Positions 1 to 11,445 of a stretch of DNA of 64,000 nt are shown in pieces. The number at the start of each line of letters is the position of its first letter. Position 1 is the stretch's first letter. Below the pieces are notes generated by a model that made no database searches, was not told the origin of the DNA, and saw only the letters and a program-made list of their open reading frames with translations. The position numbers and the translations under genes are program-made. Location of the stretch: the NCBI GenBank assembly GCA_001606155.1, contig LODT01000037.1:1550001-1614000 (forward strand), read 5' to 3'. The DNA comes from Tieghemostelium lacteum. Lineage: Eukaryota; Evosea; Eumycetozoa; Dictyosteliales; Raperosteliaceae.

Positions 1-527
1 AACACACTATACTCTTTTTTAAAATAATGAATATAACAATAATACATTTAATCTATGATTCAGCACAACACACACAAATGCAAATAACAAAAAAAAAAAC
101 AAATTAAAAGCTGTAGTATTAATAATAATCAAATTTTAAAAGTAACATAATAAATTACATTATTTATCCTCTCCGTCCTTCCTTAAGAATCATATGAATA
201 TAGATGTTGTGGATTCGCACAGAACCCTTTCCTTTGTATTCCTTTGTATATAATTGGTATAAGCAACAACAAGAAGATCAAATTCTAAAATAATTAACAA
301 AACACCAAATATCACAGGAAATTTCAAAATTAGCACGAGGGTTTTTTAATTTTTTTTTCCCGTTCTGTTTGATATTTTTTCCCTTCTTTTCTAAGACATC
401 AATTGTTTTTTCTGAATGAACCAAAATTTTTAATCGATCTCACCATACTAGTTTGATGTTGTTTAATTAATATAATTATAAATAGAAGGAAAAACAATAG
501 CATAATCAAGAGATATATATATTTAAA
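1..527. other. AT-rich intergenic region
   Basis: No open frame with coding character was found on either strand. The stretch has T-rich and A-rich tracts and a short direct duplication near 230-250 (a 10-base unit, TCCTTTGTAT, twice). The part just before 528 is A-rich, as is usual upstream of dictyostelid start codons, and probably holds the promoter and leader of the downstream membrane protein gene. Confidence 0.6.
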
Positions 528-1609
528 ATGGGAGCAGAATTAATTGGTTTAATTTATTACGGAAATGGTGATGGATTATCCATTAGAATTCAAAATGCTT
601 TACAATTAACTTTAGCAGTATGGCATTTCTTATTAATGTGTTGGAGTTCAACACTGATAGCTATGTCATTTCAGAATAAATTCACTAAACTAGCAAGACT
701 GGTATTTATTGTAGTTTTTGCACATTCAACTTGTAAAGTATCTTATATAAAATCTCTGTAGCGTCCTGTGTTTAGTACTAACCTATAAACATGTTTGATA
801 AAAATATAGCAAAATTAGTTTCAAATATACTTTATATGATTATTATATACAATCCCTCACTGATACAGGTTGCGGTGGCATTCGATATATTTGAACTAAT
901 GTCAATTATCAGCTACTATTGCATGTACATCATTGTATTGTTTTCATGGATAGAAGTGGTTTTCAGAGTAAAACATTTAGGGTATGGTGAAGAAAAGATT
1001 CACTTTTGGAGAAATCTATTTTGTATAGTTACAGCACTGTTTATTTTGACAGTTTATATTATTAGTGATTCTTTTGTATCAAAGAGTCCAGGATTAGCCA
1101 ATATGGTATTTGGCATTGGTCTTATTGCAATCTCTGTATTTTCATTTGCACTCTCTATAGCATTCATCTTTTATGGAATTAAATTACGTCAGATGGTCAT
1201 GTCCATACAACTGAATACCAATGCAAACTCTGGTAAAAATGCATTCCTTTGGAAAGTATTTATCAATTCTATCTAAACAACAATTTCAAAACCTAATAAT
1301 AGGCATTAACACTACTGTATTTATTTAAAATAGGTCGCATTTTTATCAATAATATTTATATTATGTTTAGATATTAAAATGATACACTATATTATAAATG
1401 TAAATTCACCATTTTCAACTACAATGTGGGATCTATATGCATTAAATTATTTACCAGAAGTAATTGCAGTATCAGTTGCACTATTTTTCTTTGGATCTAG
1501 ATCTAATACTGGATCTGATTCATCATCTAGTGGCTCTCTGTCTGAAACAGAGAGATCAAATATAGAAAGAAGAGAACAGAAAAAAGGTTTATTATCAGTT
1601 AATCAATAA
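528..1609 (+). CDS. Seven-TM membrane protein, TOM1/THH1/TOM3-like
   Basis: Three exons read as one protein: 528-732, about 810-1255 and 1334-1609, giving about 308 residues. The introns begin GTAAAG and GTATTT and end TAG; the first carries a perfect TACTAAC branch-point-like motif at 778-784. An acceptor at 818 is an alternative that would drop three residues. The protein is almost entirely hydrophobic, with about seven membrane spans and a Ser-rich, charged cytosolic tail. The pattern LFSWIEVVFRVK and the last helix with LPEVIAVSVALFF resemble the THH1/TOM1/TOM3 family, whose plant members sit in the vacuolar membrane and support tobamovirus replication. Family assignment is by pattern only; the role in amoebae is unknown. 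Confidence 0.65.
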
Positions 1610-1728
1610 TTTTAAAAATGTATCAACATTTGATAACTAAAGAGAGTTATTATTAAATCTAAAGAGTAATAAATAGTGTTTTTGTTGTATTTGTTAATAT
1701 ATTTTAAAATTTTTGTAACAAATTTTGT

Positions 1729-2649
1729 TTATTTAGTTAGGGAGAAATGTGAAAATAGTTGTCCTCCTAATTCCTTTCTAGAATCACCAGATCCACTCAT
1801 GACAATATTTGGAGGAATGGGAGAAGTGGTAGTACCTAAAGGTCCGGTTGTAGGTGGTATACTCTGTCTTGGTAGAATTCTTCTACGGGCATTTGTAAAC
1901 CAATTATTAATCTGACTGAATGACAATGATGTTGATCTGGCAAGAGTAACTTTTTCCTCTTCGGTGGGATATGGATGCATATTATGTTCAAATAACCATT
2001 TTTTCAAAATTGTGGTTGCTTCACTAGGTAACTTTCCCCTCTTTTTTCTTTTTGAACTTTCTGAAAATGGTGGGAAATTTAGTGTCTCGTCAGAGATGAA
2101 TGTAAATTGTTCTGGTGTAAGGTTACCATTTACAAGTGACTGCAGATTCACATTTCCACCAGTAGATTGTAAACTCTGAAGTGCATTGAGAATCTGTTGT
2201 TGTTGATGTTGTGGTAAATGTTGAAGTTGTAGAGGAAGATTGGAATTCAGACTACCAGATGAGGAATTGGATGAGACTGATGCTAAACTATTACCAGACT
2301 GCGACAGATGGTTACTTGCTTTTTTCTTTTTATCAGTGGAGTTTGGGGTATCATATGAGCTTACAGGACTATTAGATCTCTCTGGAGAAGAACTTCCATT
2401 GGTTAATTTCAACAGTGCCTCTGTAGCCAAAAAGTCATCTTTTTGTTTTGGTGGTTGTTGTTGACCATTAGATAGTGATTGAGGAGGTGGTAATGTCAGA
2501 GAACTAAATAGCTTATCGTTGGAGACTTTAATTAATTTCTTGGCAGGTTGTTGGTCAGATTCAGTTTCACTATCTGAACTTATCGAAGATTCTGAATCCA
2601 TATCATCTAAAATTGATAATATTTGTGAAAACTGGTTCTTATTTTGTTG

Positions 2650-2694
<45 letters not shown>

Positions 2695-3471
2695 ATTACT
2701 ATTAATTTGGACGTGATTATTTTCGATGTTATTATTATTAAGAGCACTATTATTTATAATACTTGAAATTAAATGTACAGGTGTATTTAAACTTTTTGAA
2801 ATATTTTGATGTTGAATATTATTATTATGGTGTTTTAGTATACCATTATAAATATTAAAACTATTATTATTATTGTTGTTACTATTATTATTTGGTTTTA
2901 AATAAGATTCTAATGACTTTTGGGTAAAAATGGTTTTAAGTGAGTTCTCTGTTTTTTTTAGTTTGAATTTTAAAATATTTAATAAACTGAGAGGTATTTC
3001 ACTATTATTATTATTATTGCTATTATTATTAAAATGATTTTCAAAATCAGATATAGTATTGAAAATATCATCAAAATAGGTACTACCATCCCATTTATCA
3101 TCAGTAAGACTTTTGAAGTGATTATTCATTGTACTATTTGATGGTGGTGGTGACATTGGTGAATTATTTACACTTTGATCTGAGTCATTTAAATTAAATA
3201 GTTTGGATTTAATTAAAAATGGACTGTTATTATTATTTTTATTATTGTTGTTGCTATTATTATTATTTGATTTATTGTTATTGGATTTTGAAATTTTATG
3301 ATTGGGTGAAACTGGTGCAATTTTGAAATAATCATCACCACTGGAAGTCATTGGGGATGTTGACATTGACAACAAAGAACTTATAGAATTAATGGATGGT
3401 AACAATGTAGTTGTGGTTGTTGTAGTTGTTACTGATGTTGGATGAATTGATGTAGTAGTAGTTGTTGCCAT
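1729..3471 (-). CDS. TALE-class homeodomain transcription factor
   Basis: Single exon of about 580 residues from the Met at 3471. An upstream in-frame Met at 3495 adds eight residues but lies in an A/T-rich leader, so the MATTTTT start is preferred. A KN-type homeodomain lies near residues 475-535: a basic arm (KRKKRGKLP), the three-residue loop extension (HPYP) that defines the TALE class, and recognition helix INNWFTNARRR. The remainder is low complexity: poly-Asn, Ser-rich and Gln-rich stretches, with an acidic patch before the homeodomain. TALE proteins bind DNA as nuclear regulators; D. discoideum has a few such Hbx proteins, and the exact orthologue cannot be named here. The 5' flank is unusually long (about 1.4 kb to the next gene) and carries repeated motifs. 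Confidence 0.9.
2646..2692. repeat. ATT trinucleotide repeat (poly-Asn on minus strand)
   Basis: A run of ATT/TTA units on the plus strand encodes a poly-Asn tract inside the homeodomain protein. Similar shorter tracts occur nearby. Such tracts are ordinary in dictyostelid proteins. Confidence 0.85.
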
Positions 3472-3495
3472 TTTTTTTTTAATTAAAAAAAACAA

Positions 3496-4877
3496 AAAGT
3501 GTATTAAGTGTGTCTTTTGGATGGACGCAAAGAACTTGGGTGTAGATTATTATTATTTGGTTGGTAAATATATAAATTATATTATAAAATAAAATTACTT
3601 TATAATTATTTTTTTTATATATTATGATGGGTTTTTAGATGGATATTAATGAATGATTAACTAATGTGTTTCTCTCTCTCTTATAACATTCAAATTTCGA
3701 GTTTTTTAATTTAAATGTGTGTTTGGGAATAAAAGAAAACAATGATTGTTGTTTGGATAAAAATTAAAACAAACAAAAATAAATATTGAATGATAATGAT
3801 GATGATCTGGAGGATGTTGATGATTTGAACGATCAAGTTTGAAAATCGTGATTGGTATTAAAGACACAAAAATTCCACTATTAAAAACAAATCACAAATC
3901 ACTGATGGTCGTATATAGTTTTCAATATGGTGAAAGAACTTGAATTGTGTGCTCTATCTAGATGTAAAGAGTCAACTTTGATCTCAAACACCCACCAATA
4001 TTGGTTTTTCAGAATTGATTTCTAAAAATTAAAATTAACTTCGAAAATCACCTTTTTTGTGCACTCTAAAAATTTTTTTTTTTTTGTTTTAATTATAATT
4101 GAAAGATCTTTGTTTAAAATGCACATTAGTCATTTATTAATTTAATTTTTTTTTTTTATTTTCAGAAGATAATAATTACAATTTTTAGTTTTTATGTACA
4201 GAGTTTATGTGTGTGTGGAGTTTAGGTATAGTTATTTAAATAATATAAATAAATATATGAAATTTTAATAAATAAAGATTCAAGGTGGTGGTAATACTAT
4301 AACATTTGTATGTGGATTTAAAAAAAAATAATAGAAAAAAAAAACAATCAATCAAAAATATTAGTCACAAAAAAGAAATCGAATAAATGTCAAAAAATTG
4401 TTGTGTTGGTGTGTATCGATTTCTTTTTTTTTTACTATTGTCGAGGTGTCAAAAATCAAAATAATTTTGACAAACCACTCTAGATATTATTTGTCTTTAT
4501 AATAATTTTCAGTCAAAAAAAAAGAAATCGAGCAAACTTGAGAGGAGGTCAAAAAATCAAAAAAACCACAACATTGTTAGAAGAATGCTAATAGGACATT
4601 GACTTCTTTTTTTTATTAGGTAACCAATTACACTTTCTGCTACACCAATTTTCTAATTTTTTAAATATCAAATAAACTCATCAACGATAACTACGGATAC
4701 GAGATCACCTAAATACCCTTTGTATACCATGTCTCCCCAATAATTTATCATATCATGGATATTTAATTCCAAGGTTTCAATTTAAAAAATCTTATAGTTG
4801 TAAATTTTTATATTTATGTTGACAGAATTATAATTTATATGTTGCTTTGTATTTTTTTTTTTTTATTATTTTGTTTT
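3496..4877. other. Long intergenic region upstream of the homeobox gene
   Basis: No convincing coding frame. Part near 4370-4560 carries repeated motifs: GAAATCGA at 4374-4381 and 4524-4531 with an inverted copy at 4416-4423, and GTCAAAAA-type blocks near 4388, 4447 and 4548. The rest is A/T tracts. It probably holds the homeobox promoter (minus strand) and the 3' region of the small gene at 4878-5180. Confidence 0.5.
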
Positions 4878-5180
4878 TTATCTTCCTCCACCAACATTTA
4901 TATTACCAGTCTTATTACCACCTTTTTTAATGTCACCATCTAACTTTAGATTAAGTGCTTCTTTTGGTGTTTTAAGAAATTGTGTGGTATTGACATCATC
5001 TATTAACTTCATTTTGGTTTGTTTTTCAGGTCTTGGTTTGGCGTGACTATCAGCACCTATTTAATATTATATATTAGTATATACTGAAAGAGTTTATTAA
5101 AATTTCATGAAATAAGAACTCTTACCCTTCTTCTTGACCCAACCCATATCATTATCTCCGATGTAACTGTATATACCCAT
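4878..5180 (-). CDS. Small unknown two-exon protein, 77 residues
   Basis: Not recognised, but well supported as a gene. Exon 1 (5180-5126) encodes MGIYSYIGDNDMGWVKKK. A 69-bp GT-AG intron (donor GTAAGA) follows, then exon 2 (5056-4878) continues in phase with ADSHAKPRPEKQTKMK and ends IKKGGNKTGNINVGGGR. The splice joins a split Gly codon. The composition is hydrophilic and basic with a Gly-rich tail; no signal peptide or membrane span is visible. The intron keeps the frame open and the exons are much less A/T-skewed than the flanks. The product could be a small conserved dictyostelid protein; no function is assigned. Confidence 0.7.
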
Positions 5181-5687
5181 GTTTATATTTCAATTTTAGT
5201 TAAAAGAAAAGAAAACCAATGTTTAATTTATAGTCATTTTAAATTTCAAGATTCAAATAATAACAAATTTTGAAATTTACTTTTTAAGAAATTTAGTCAT
5301 TTTTATAAAAAACTTTAAAGTTTTTTTAGACAAAATTTGAATAGATTCTATTAAATTTATTTTAATATAATTGATTTTTTAATTATAAAGAAGAAAATGT
5401 TATCAAAATATCATCATTTTTAAAAAGTTTTTATAGTTTTATAAAAAAAAATACAAATAAATTTTTTATACTTTAACATTATTTCTATAATTTTCAAATA
5501 ATTCACTTATTTTTTTGAGTTCCATTTGAAAATTAAAGAAATTATTAAAAAATTTTCATTTATTTTTTAATTTTTTTAAATAATTCTCTTTTAATTTATT
5601 TTTTTTTGCCACAACCCTAAACAATTAATAGTAGTAGAAGGCAGAGCATACAATATTGTATATACATAAGAATTATATTTAAAAAAT
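5181..5687. other. AT-rich divergent intergenic region
   Basis: Between the divergent small gene (minus) and the GTPase gene (plus). Very A/T-rich with long T tracts. No coding frame or RNA gene seen. Likely a shared promoter region. Confidence 0.55.
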
Positions 5688-6997
5688 ATGAATTCTAATA
5701 AGTATTATGGAGATTACCATGATGAAGAAGATGAGTATGATGATGATGGTGTTGAGGTTGTCACCCCTAATAAACCAATACAAAAGCAGTTAAATGAAAG
5801 TACAGAAGGACAAGTTAAAACCTATGCTAGTATTGTTAAAAAGAATACCTCTACACCCAATAGTGGTGGAATAACACAGAATTTTGAAAAGTTTAATATT
5901 GGTGAGACATCCCCTCCATCATCTTTATCCTCTCAATCGACACCTCCTTCAAACTCTTCATCTAGATCTACAAGTCCAGGTTTATCATCAAATAGTAATA
6001 TAGTAAATAATAATAATAATAATAGCCACCACCAAAGTACAACAACAGCTATAAATAGTAGCAATAACTCTATTGGTTCATATAAACTATATAGTTGGCT
6101 TAATAATGGTGAGAATGTACTATTTCAAAGAACTGGTATTATCCACAAGGCAAATATAGGTGATATCTATGTTACCTCCCAGCGATTAGTTTGGGTTTGC
6201 GAATCTGAACTGGTGGATATAGTATTTATTGATATTTTAAAAGTTATTCGTATGTATAGATTTATTATTATTTTTAAATAACTATAATATTAACTATTTT
6301 ATTATTTATCTATGACTACAGATACTACAATGACAGCGTCACAAACTCAACAAACATGGAAAGTAAAAACCTCTAGTAATGACTTTTTATTTATATTCCC
6401 AAGTCCATATACCAAAGAAAATATTAAAGAGATACATCATCATTTCCAACAATCTAAAATAGCTCTACAAGGTGCTAAAGGATTCCAACAACAAATTCAC
6501 CACCCACCACAACCACAACCACCACAACAACATGTAGATAATTCCTATAATGATCATAGTCAACAGAATAATGAAGACTTTGAATCACAACAATTAAAAT
6601 TATTCCAACAACAAAAAGAACTAGAAAGACAAAGAGAAATGGAAAGACAAAAGGAACTAGAAAGACAAAGAGAAATTGAAAAACAAAAAGAACTAGAAAG
6701 ACAAAGAGAAATGGAAAAACAAAAACAACAACAAAAAGAACTAGAAAGACAAGCATACCTAAAACAACAGCAACAACAACAGCAACAACAACAGCAACAA
6801 CAACAGCAACAACAACAGCAACAACAACAGCAACAACAACAACAACAAAATAGACAAAAACCAAATATATATAATAATATAGATATGGAGGATAATGATG
6901 GCGGCTATGGTGGTTACCCAGATGTAAATGTTATGGGAATGAAATATAAAAATAATAGTAATATAACACCTAAAAGTTCATCACCTCAACACCAATC

Positions 6998-7058
<61 letters not shown>

Positions 7059-9086
7059 AATGTAACAACAAATAGAACAAATATTAAAAATAATTATGGA
7101 TTTGATAATGATGAGGAAGATGATGAATTTATGAATAAAGCATCTAGTGGTCCAATTAGACAGGTACAAACCAATATTGTACAGAAACAACCTAGTCAAA
7201 GATCACCACCATCAACTCATAGACAAGGTTATGACGATGAGTTTGTGGATGTAAAGACAAATTCTGTTGGTGATATGGGTGATGTATTATGGCAAGAAGA
7301 GTCTAATGGAAATTTGAATTCTGATGGATACTTTGATTTGGAAGTTACTGATCCTAAACCTCATAATGATGAGAATGGTATCTATATAAGTTATCAGATT
7401 AAAGGTAAAATGAAAGAGAATAATAAGGTATTTGAAGTTACTACTCGTAGACGTTATAGGGAATTTGAATGGCTACACGCTCAGCTTTCACTTCCAACTA
7501 GTAATCATCATGTACGTATTCCATCACTTCCACAGAAATCACTGTACCAATTATGGAATAAAACAGATCCAACATCGACACTACAGAGATGCTCTGCATT
7601 GGACCATTTTGTAAAGAGTCTTTGTATTACAATGTACCTGAGAAATCATGCTGCACTCCGACTCTTTATGTCACCTAAAGCACTACCATTGCAAATTAAT
7701 TCCCTAACTGATAAGATTAGCGGTGCCATCCTAAGTTCACCAAACATGATTCAACAGGCTACTGGTATAAATATTAACTTTACAACTCCAGATTACACTA
7801 ATGCCCTCGACAGTAACATTGCAAATCAAACTGCTGTCGAAAGAGACTATTGGATCTGCAGAAAACTCATGTCAAAATGGAAGAGAATTCCTAAACGTTT
7901 GCCATTTGAAAAATTTTTAGTGGTGGTTTTGGGTACTGTTTCTGCTGGTAAATCATCTTTTATCAATAACTTTTTTAATCTAAAAGTTAAAGTCGATGCA
8001 GACGAGCAATTGGATACACACTTTACTTTGATTGAAACTATCTCTAAAGACCAATTTTATGAACTTTCTGAGAAACAGGATCCCAGAGAGAAGATATTTA
8101 CAACTAAAGATCTCAATGAGAGAATTGTTGGTGAACCTGTAAATGATCCAAGACACGGTCATGTATTTTTGTACTTGGATAAGACATTTACTCTCTCTCG
8201 TTATGATGCACAGTTTAGTAACTATAGAGAGATTATAAGTAATCTCAATCTGGTAAGAACTGTGCTTATAAATGAAGACTATCTCACTGGTACCTCTGAA
8301 GAGATTTTCAATCAAACCAAGACTCTGTTTGTAGATAGCCCTGGATTTGAGCCAAAAACTGAACATGATCCAGACAAGCTTTTAGGCAGTATCAGAATGG
8401 TTCAATTCTTTCAATCAACCTCTGATTTAACATTATTTATGATGAAAGCTAAAGAACTTGCTTTGGTATCCTCACAGATTCAAATTATAGAGTTATGCAT
8501 ACTCTATAAATCCTATGGGCCAGAAGTAGTAGATCACATGGTGAACCAAATGTTTTCCAAAAAGGTGGAAGGTTCCAAATCATTTTTCTCCCTATTTGAG
8601 ATGGTCAAGGGTCTAGTTGAACAAATTCGTTTGAAAAACATTCCAAAGACACAGGAATCCAATGGTACCTCTGTGTGGGATTCCATCAAATTTGTAATGA
8701 CACAAATTGATACTATTCAATCGAATCTTCGTGAACAGTATTATGAGTTAGGTAGACTTCTTGGTAAAGGTCTAATGTTCTTGGATCCACCAACATTCCG
8801 TCAGTGTAAAGCCATCTCATTGCCACTAGACAGAAAATTCCAGTCACCTGAAGAGAAAAAACTAAAATGTGGTGATTTGGATGAACTCTTACAGTACATT
8901 TATAATCTCAATAGAGGATCTACCTATAACAGTCGTCTGGAAGTTGCCATTGAGGAAATGACTACTGATCTATTGGCAAATATTCAAAAGAGTTGGTCAA
9001 ATTATCTTTTCAACTCTGATTATAATTTAGTTGTTCAATTAAAAGAAAGATCAAAATCAAGAGTTAGTGGACCATCTCATAAGTAA
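5688..9086 (+). CDS. GRAM-like / PX / dynamin-like P-loop GTPase
   Basis: Two exons, 5688-6249 and 6322-9086 (intron GTATGT...CTACAG), giving about 1108 residues. The N-terminus is disordered. A PH/GRAM-like fold follows near residues 130-215 (from YKLYSWLNNGENVLFQ to FLFIFPSPYTKENI), and the intron cuts this domain. A Glu/Arg/Gln-rich charged helix and two poly-Gln tracts lead to a PX domain near 520-640 (RRRYREFEWLHAQL, IPSLPQK). The C-terminal half is a large GTPase with P-loop GTVSAGKSSFINN near 724, a DSPGFE switch-II-like motif and TQID in the place of the base-recognition motif. PX and GRAM domains bind membrane phospholipids and dynamin-like GTPases remodel membranes, so a membrane-traffic role is inferred. 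The domain order looks unusual. Confidence 0.8.
6765..6848 (+). repeat. CAG/CAA tract with 12-bp higher-order unit (poly-Gln)
   Basis: Twenty-eight Gln codons. Through most of the tract the codons follow a repeating CAG-CAA-CAA-CAA order, a 12-bp unit repeated about six times. This suggests growth by unit duplication rather than single-codon slippage. Confidence 0.9.
6999..7058 (+). repeat. Pure CAA tract (poly-Gln)
   Basis: Twenty uninterrupted CAA codons in the same protein, in contrast to the CAG-interrupted tract 150 bp upstream. Confidence 0.9.
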
Positions 9087-9348
9087 TCCAACAACAAACA
9101 CCCCTCACAGTTTACATCTTTCTCTATTATAATATAATATATTTTTTTCATATTTTATGTATACAATCAATATAATGTTTTGATTTTATATCATTTATTA
9201 AATAAATTCTTAATCATACCTCTCTGTATATTTTAAATTACAAGTAACGTGACTCTTTCATTTTTTACTGAAAACCGTCTCATTTAACTCAATTTTTTTT
9301 TTTTCTCAAACAATCACACCGAAAGAGTAAATATTCATATAAAAAGAT

Positions 9349-9510
9349 ATTCATTGGAAAATAATATAAATATATGTGTACAATTATCATGATGATCAAC
9401 TTTATGTCCGATAGAAGATATTAGAACCCCTTCTAATAAGGATGAAAAACCTCTTTTTTAAGAAAGTCTGATTCATTTATACACCATATATTTAATAGTT
9501 TCCAATGAAT
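9349..9510. repeat. 12-bp perfect inverted repeat
   Basis: ATTCATTGGAAA at 9349-9360 is matched by its reverse complement at 9499-9510. The arms enclose the candidate box C/D RNA. The match could be chance in such AT-rich DNA. Confidence 0.5.
9372..9489 (+). ncRNA. Candidate box C/D small nucleolar RNA
   Basis: A C box ATGATGA lies at 9389-9395 and a D box CTGA at 9468-9471. Flanking segments ATATGTGTA (9372-9380) and TACACCATAT (9480-9489) can pair as a nine-pair terminal stem with one bulge, each eight bases from its box. Inside is a perfect 7-bp hairpin with a CCCC loop at 9420-9437 and a weak C'-like GGATGAA at 9440-9446. No upstream DUSE-type promoter motif was recognised and no guide target was identified, so this is only a candidate. 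Confidence 0.3.
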
Positions 9511-10138
9511 CAATATTATTCATTAAATTCCAAATACTAATATATTCATCTTCATTATTAGGTTATTTACTCCTTTCTCTAAATTTGATGATGATATTTA
9601 AAAATAAAAATGTATATATAAATTTTAAAAAGATAATTAAATTCAATGTATTTTTTTTGTAGTTTTATATTATTCATTGAAAACAATTAATAATATAATA
9701 GAAATAGAAAATTTGATATCAAAGACTCATAGGAATAACTTTGAGAAAAAATGTAAAATATTCAAACAAATAAATTGTTTTAAAAACAAAACAAAAAAAA
9801 TTATCTGAAAAAGATTTACTGAAACTAAAAAAAAAGTTTAAAAATAAAAGGAGGTGTAATGAAAATTTTTTTATCAAACAATTTAATTGATCTAAATCTC
9901 TAAATATTAATATTAGGTAAATATTGAATTTTATATTTTTTTTTTTTGAACACACAATCATCATTCAGTTGTCTTTTATATTTCTATTATATCCAATCAA
10001 AATACCAACATATTGGATATCCCCAACAGACAAACAATTTTGATTTTTTAAAAAAAAAGTTTTTTTTTTTTATTTTTTATCTATCATCAAAAAATTATCT
10101 AACAGTAATATTTCACAGTTTAAAGTTGTATAGTTAAA

Positions 10139-11005
10139 ATGAATCCAGAGTAGTAAGTATCTTACAATGTTCCCATGTGTTCATTATGCATTTTGCTAAT
10201 TTTAACCTCTTTCCAAAAAATCTAGCGATTATTTATTCAAGTTACTTTTAATTGGTGACTCAGGTGTCGGTAAAAGTTGTCTGTTATTAAGATTTGCAGT
10301 ATGTTGATAATTAGCATTTTCATTGGATTTTATAGAGAGTAATGTTAATGGAATAGTAAACTGACATTGTATATTAAATTTAGGATGACACTTATACAGA
10401 AAGTTACATCAGTACCATTGGTGTTGATTTCGTAGGTATTTCAAATGAATAATGTAGAAACATTGGAAAATAGGGTATAGAGGGAAGGTTGATATTAACA
10501 TTTGGTGTTTATATTTATTTAGAAAATCCGTACTATCAATTTAGAAGGTAAAATTATTAAATTACAAATTTGGGATACTGCAGGTCAAGAGAGATTCAGA
10601 ACCATTACCTCATCATATTACAGAGGTGCACATGGTATCATTGTTGTTTATGATGTAACTGATCACGTATCATTTAATAATGTCAAACAATGGATGCAAG
10701 AAATTCAAAGATATGCATGTGACAGTGTAACACGTTTACTCGTCGGTAACAAATGCGATCTCATTGAAAAGAAAATTGTTGATACCTCAACTGCCAGAGA
10801 ATATGCCGACTCTGCTGGTATTCCATTCCTAGAAACCAGTGCCAAGAGTTCTGCAAATGTAGAACAAGCATTTATGATTATGGCTAGCGAAATCAAAAAA
10901 CTCCAAGGAGGTATTTCAAATGGAAACTCCACTTATACCAATAACGTTGTAAAACCAAGTACAGGTACTCCAATTAAAAAGAAAGGAAGATGTACCATCT
11001 TATAA
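10139..11005 (+). CDS. rab1: Rab1-family small GTPase
   Basis: Four exons: 10139-10152, 10226-10298, 10384-10431 and 10523-11005, giving 205 residues starting [15 protein letters not shown]. All junctions are GT-AG and in phase. All G-box motifs are present: GDSGVGKS, the effector loop with STIGVDF, WDTAGQE, NKCD and ETSAK. The Rab signature [20 protein letters not shown] and FNNVKQW point to Rab1, which controls ER-to-Golgi transport. The C-terminus is a single-cysteine CTIL box rather than the double cysteine of most Rab1 proteins, so it may be prenylated as a CAAX-type protein. D. discoideum has several Rab1 paralogues; which one this matches is not decided here. Confidence 0.95.
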
Positions 11006-11445
11006 ATTAGTCTGTTCTTTTTTTATTTCCCCTATAAACCAAATATGAACATAGTACACATATCTCCTCAATAACCTTTTCACCTTTAAAAAACAACACC
11101 ATTTTCCATGTAGAGTAAAATTAAATAATCAACACCAACAAACAATAACAATAACAATAACACAACAACTAATCTCAAATCTTAATTTAAATTCACCATC
11201 AACACCCAATTACACCTTTAATAAAATCACACCCCCTTAAGTTTTTTTTTTAAATATTATTTAAAATGAGTGAGGTGATGTAACCCTCATTCCTACCCCC
11301 TCTCCTCTTTATTTTTATTTATCTTTTTGTATTAGTGTGTGTGTGTGTTTGTTTGTGTTGTCTTCATTATGACGAAATATTTAAATATGTAATAGACTTT
11401 ACAAAATAGTTTTTAATGTCTCTATTTTTATAGAGTGTCAGAATA
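11006..11445. other. Convergent intergenic region
   Basis: Between the 3' ends of Rab1 (plus) and SDHAF4 (minus). AT-rich with a GTGTGTGT run near 11335-11360. No gene seen; it probably carries both 3' UTRs and polyadenylation signals. Confidence 0.55.

Larger units (their letters stand above)
9087..10138. other. Intergenic region between GTPase and Rab1 genes
   Basis: AT-rich. Open frames here, such as the minus-strand one at 9719-9964, have Phe/Leu/Lys-rich low-complexity translations with no domain and are probably chance. The stretch 9349-9510 holds a 12-bp inverted repeat enclosing a possible box C/D RNA (listed separately). The last 100 bases have T tracts typical of a promoter for Rab1. 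Confidence 0.5.

Noticed and set aside
6475-7199. Val/Leu-rich minus-strand frames opposite the poly-Gln tracts
   Set aside because: These are mirror frames of CAA/CAG repeats in the GTPase gene.
9719-9964. Minus-strand 81-codon frame
   Set aside because: Phe/Lys/Leu low complexity from A/T tracts, no motif.
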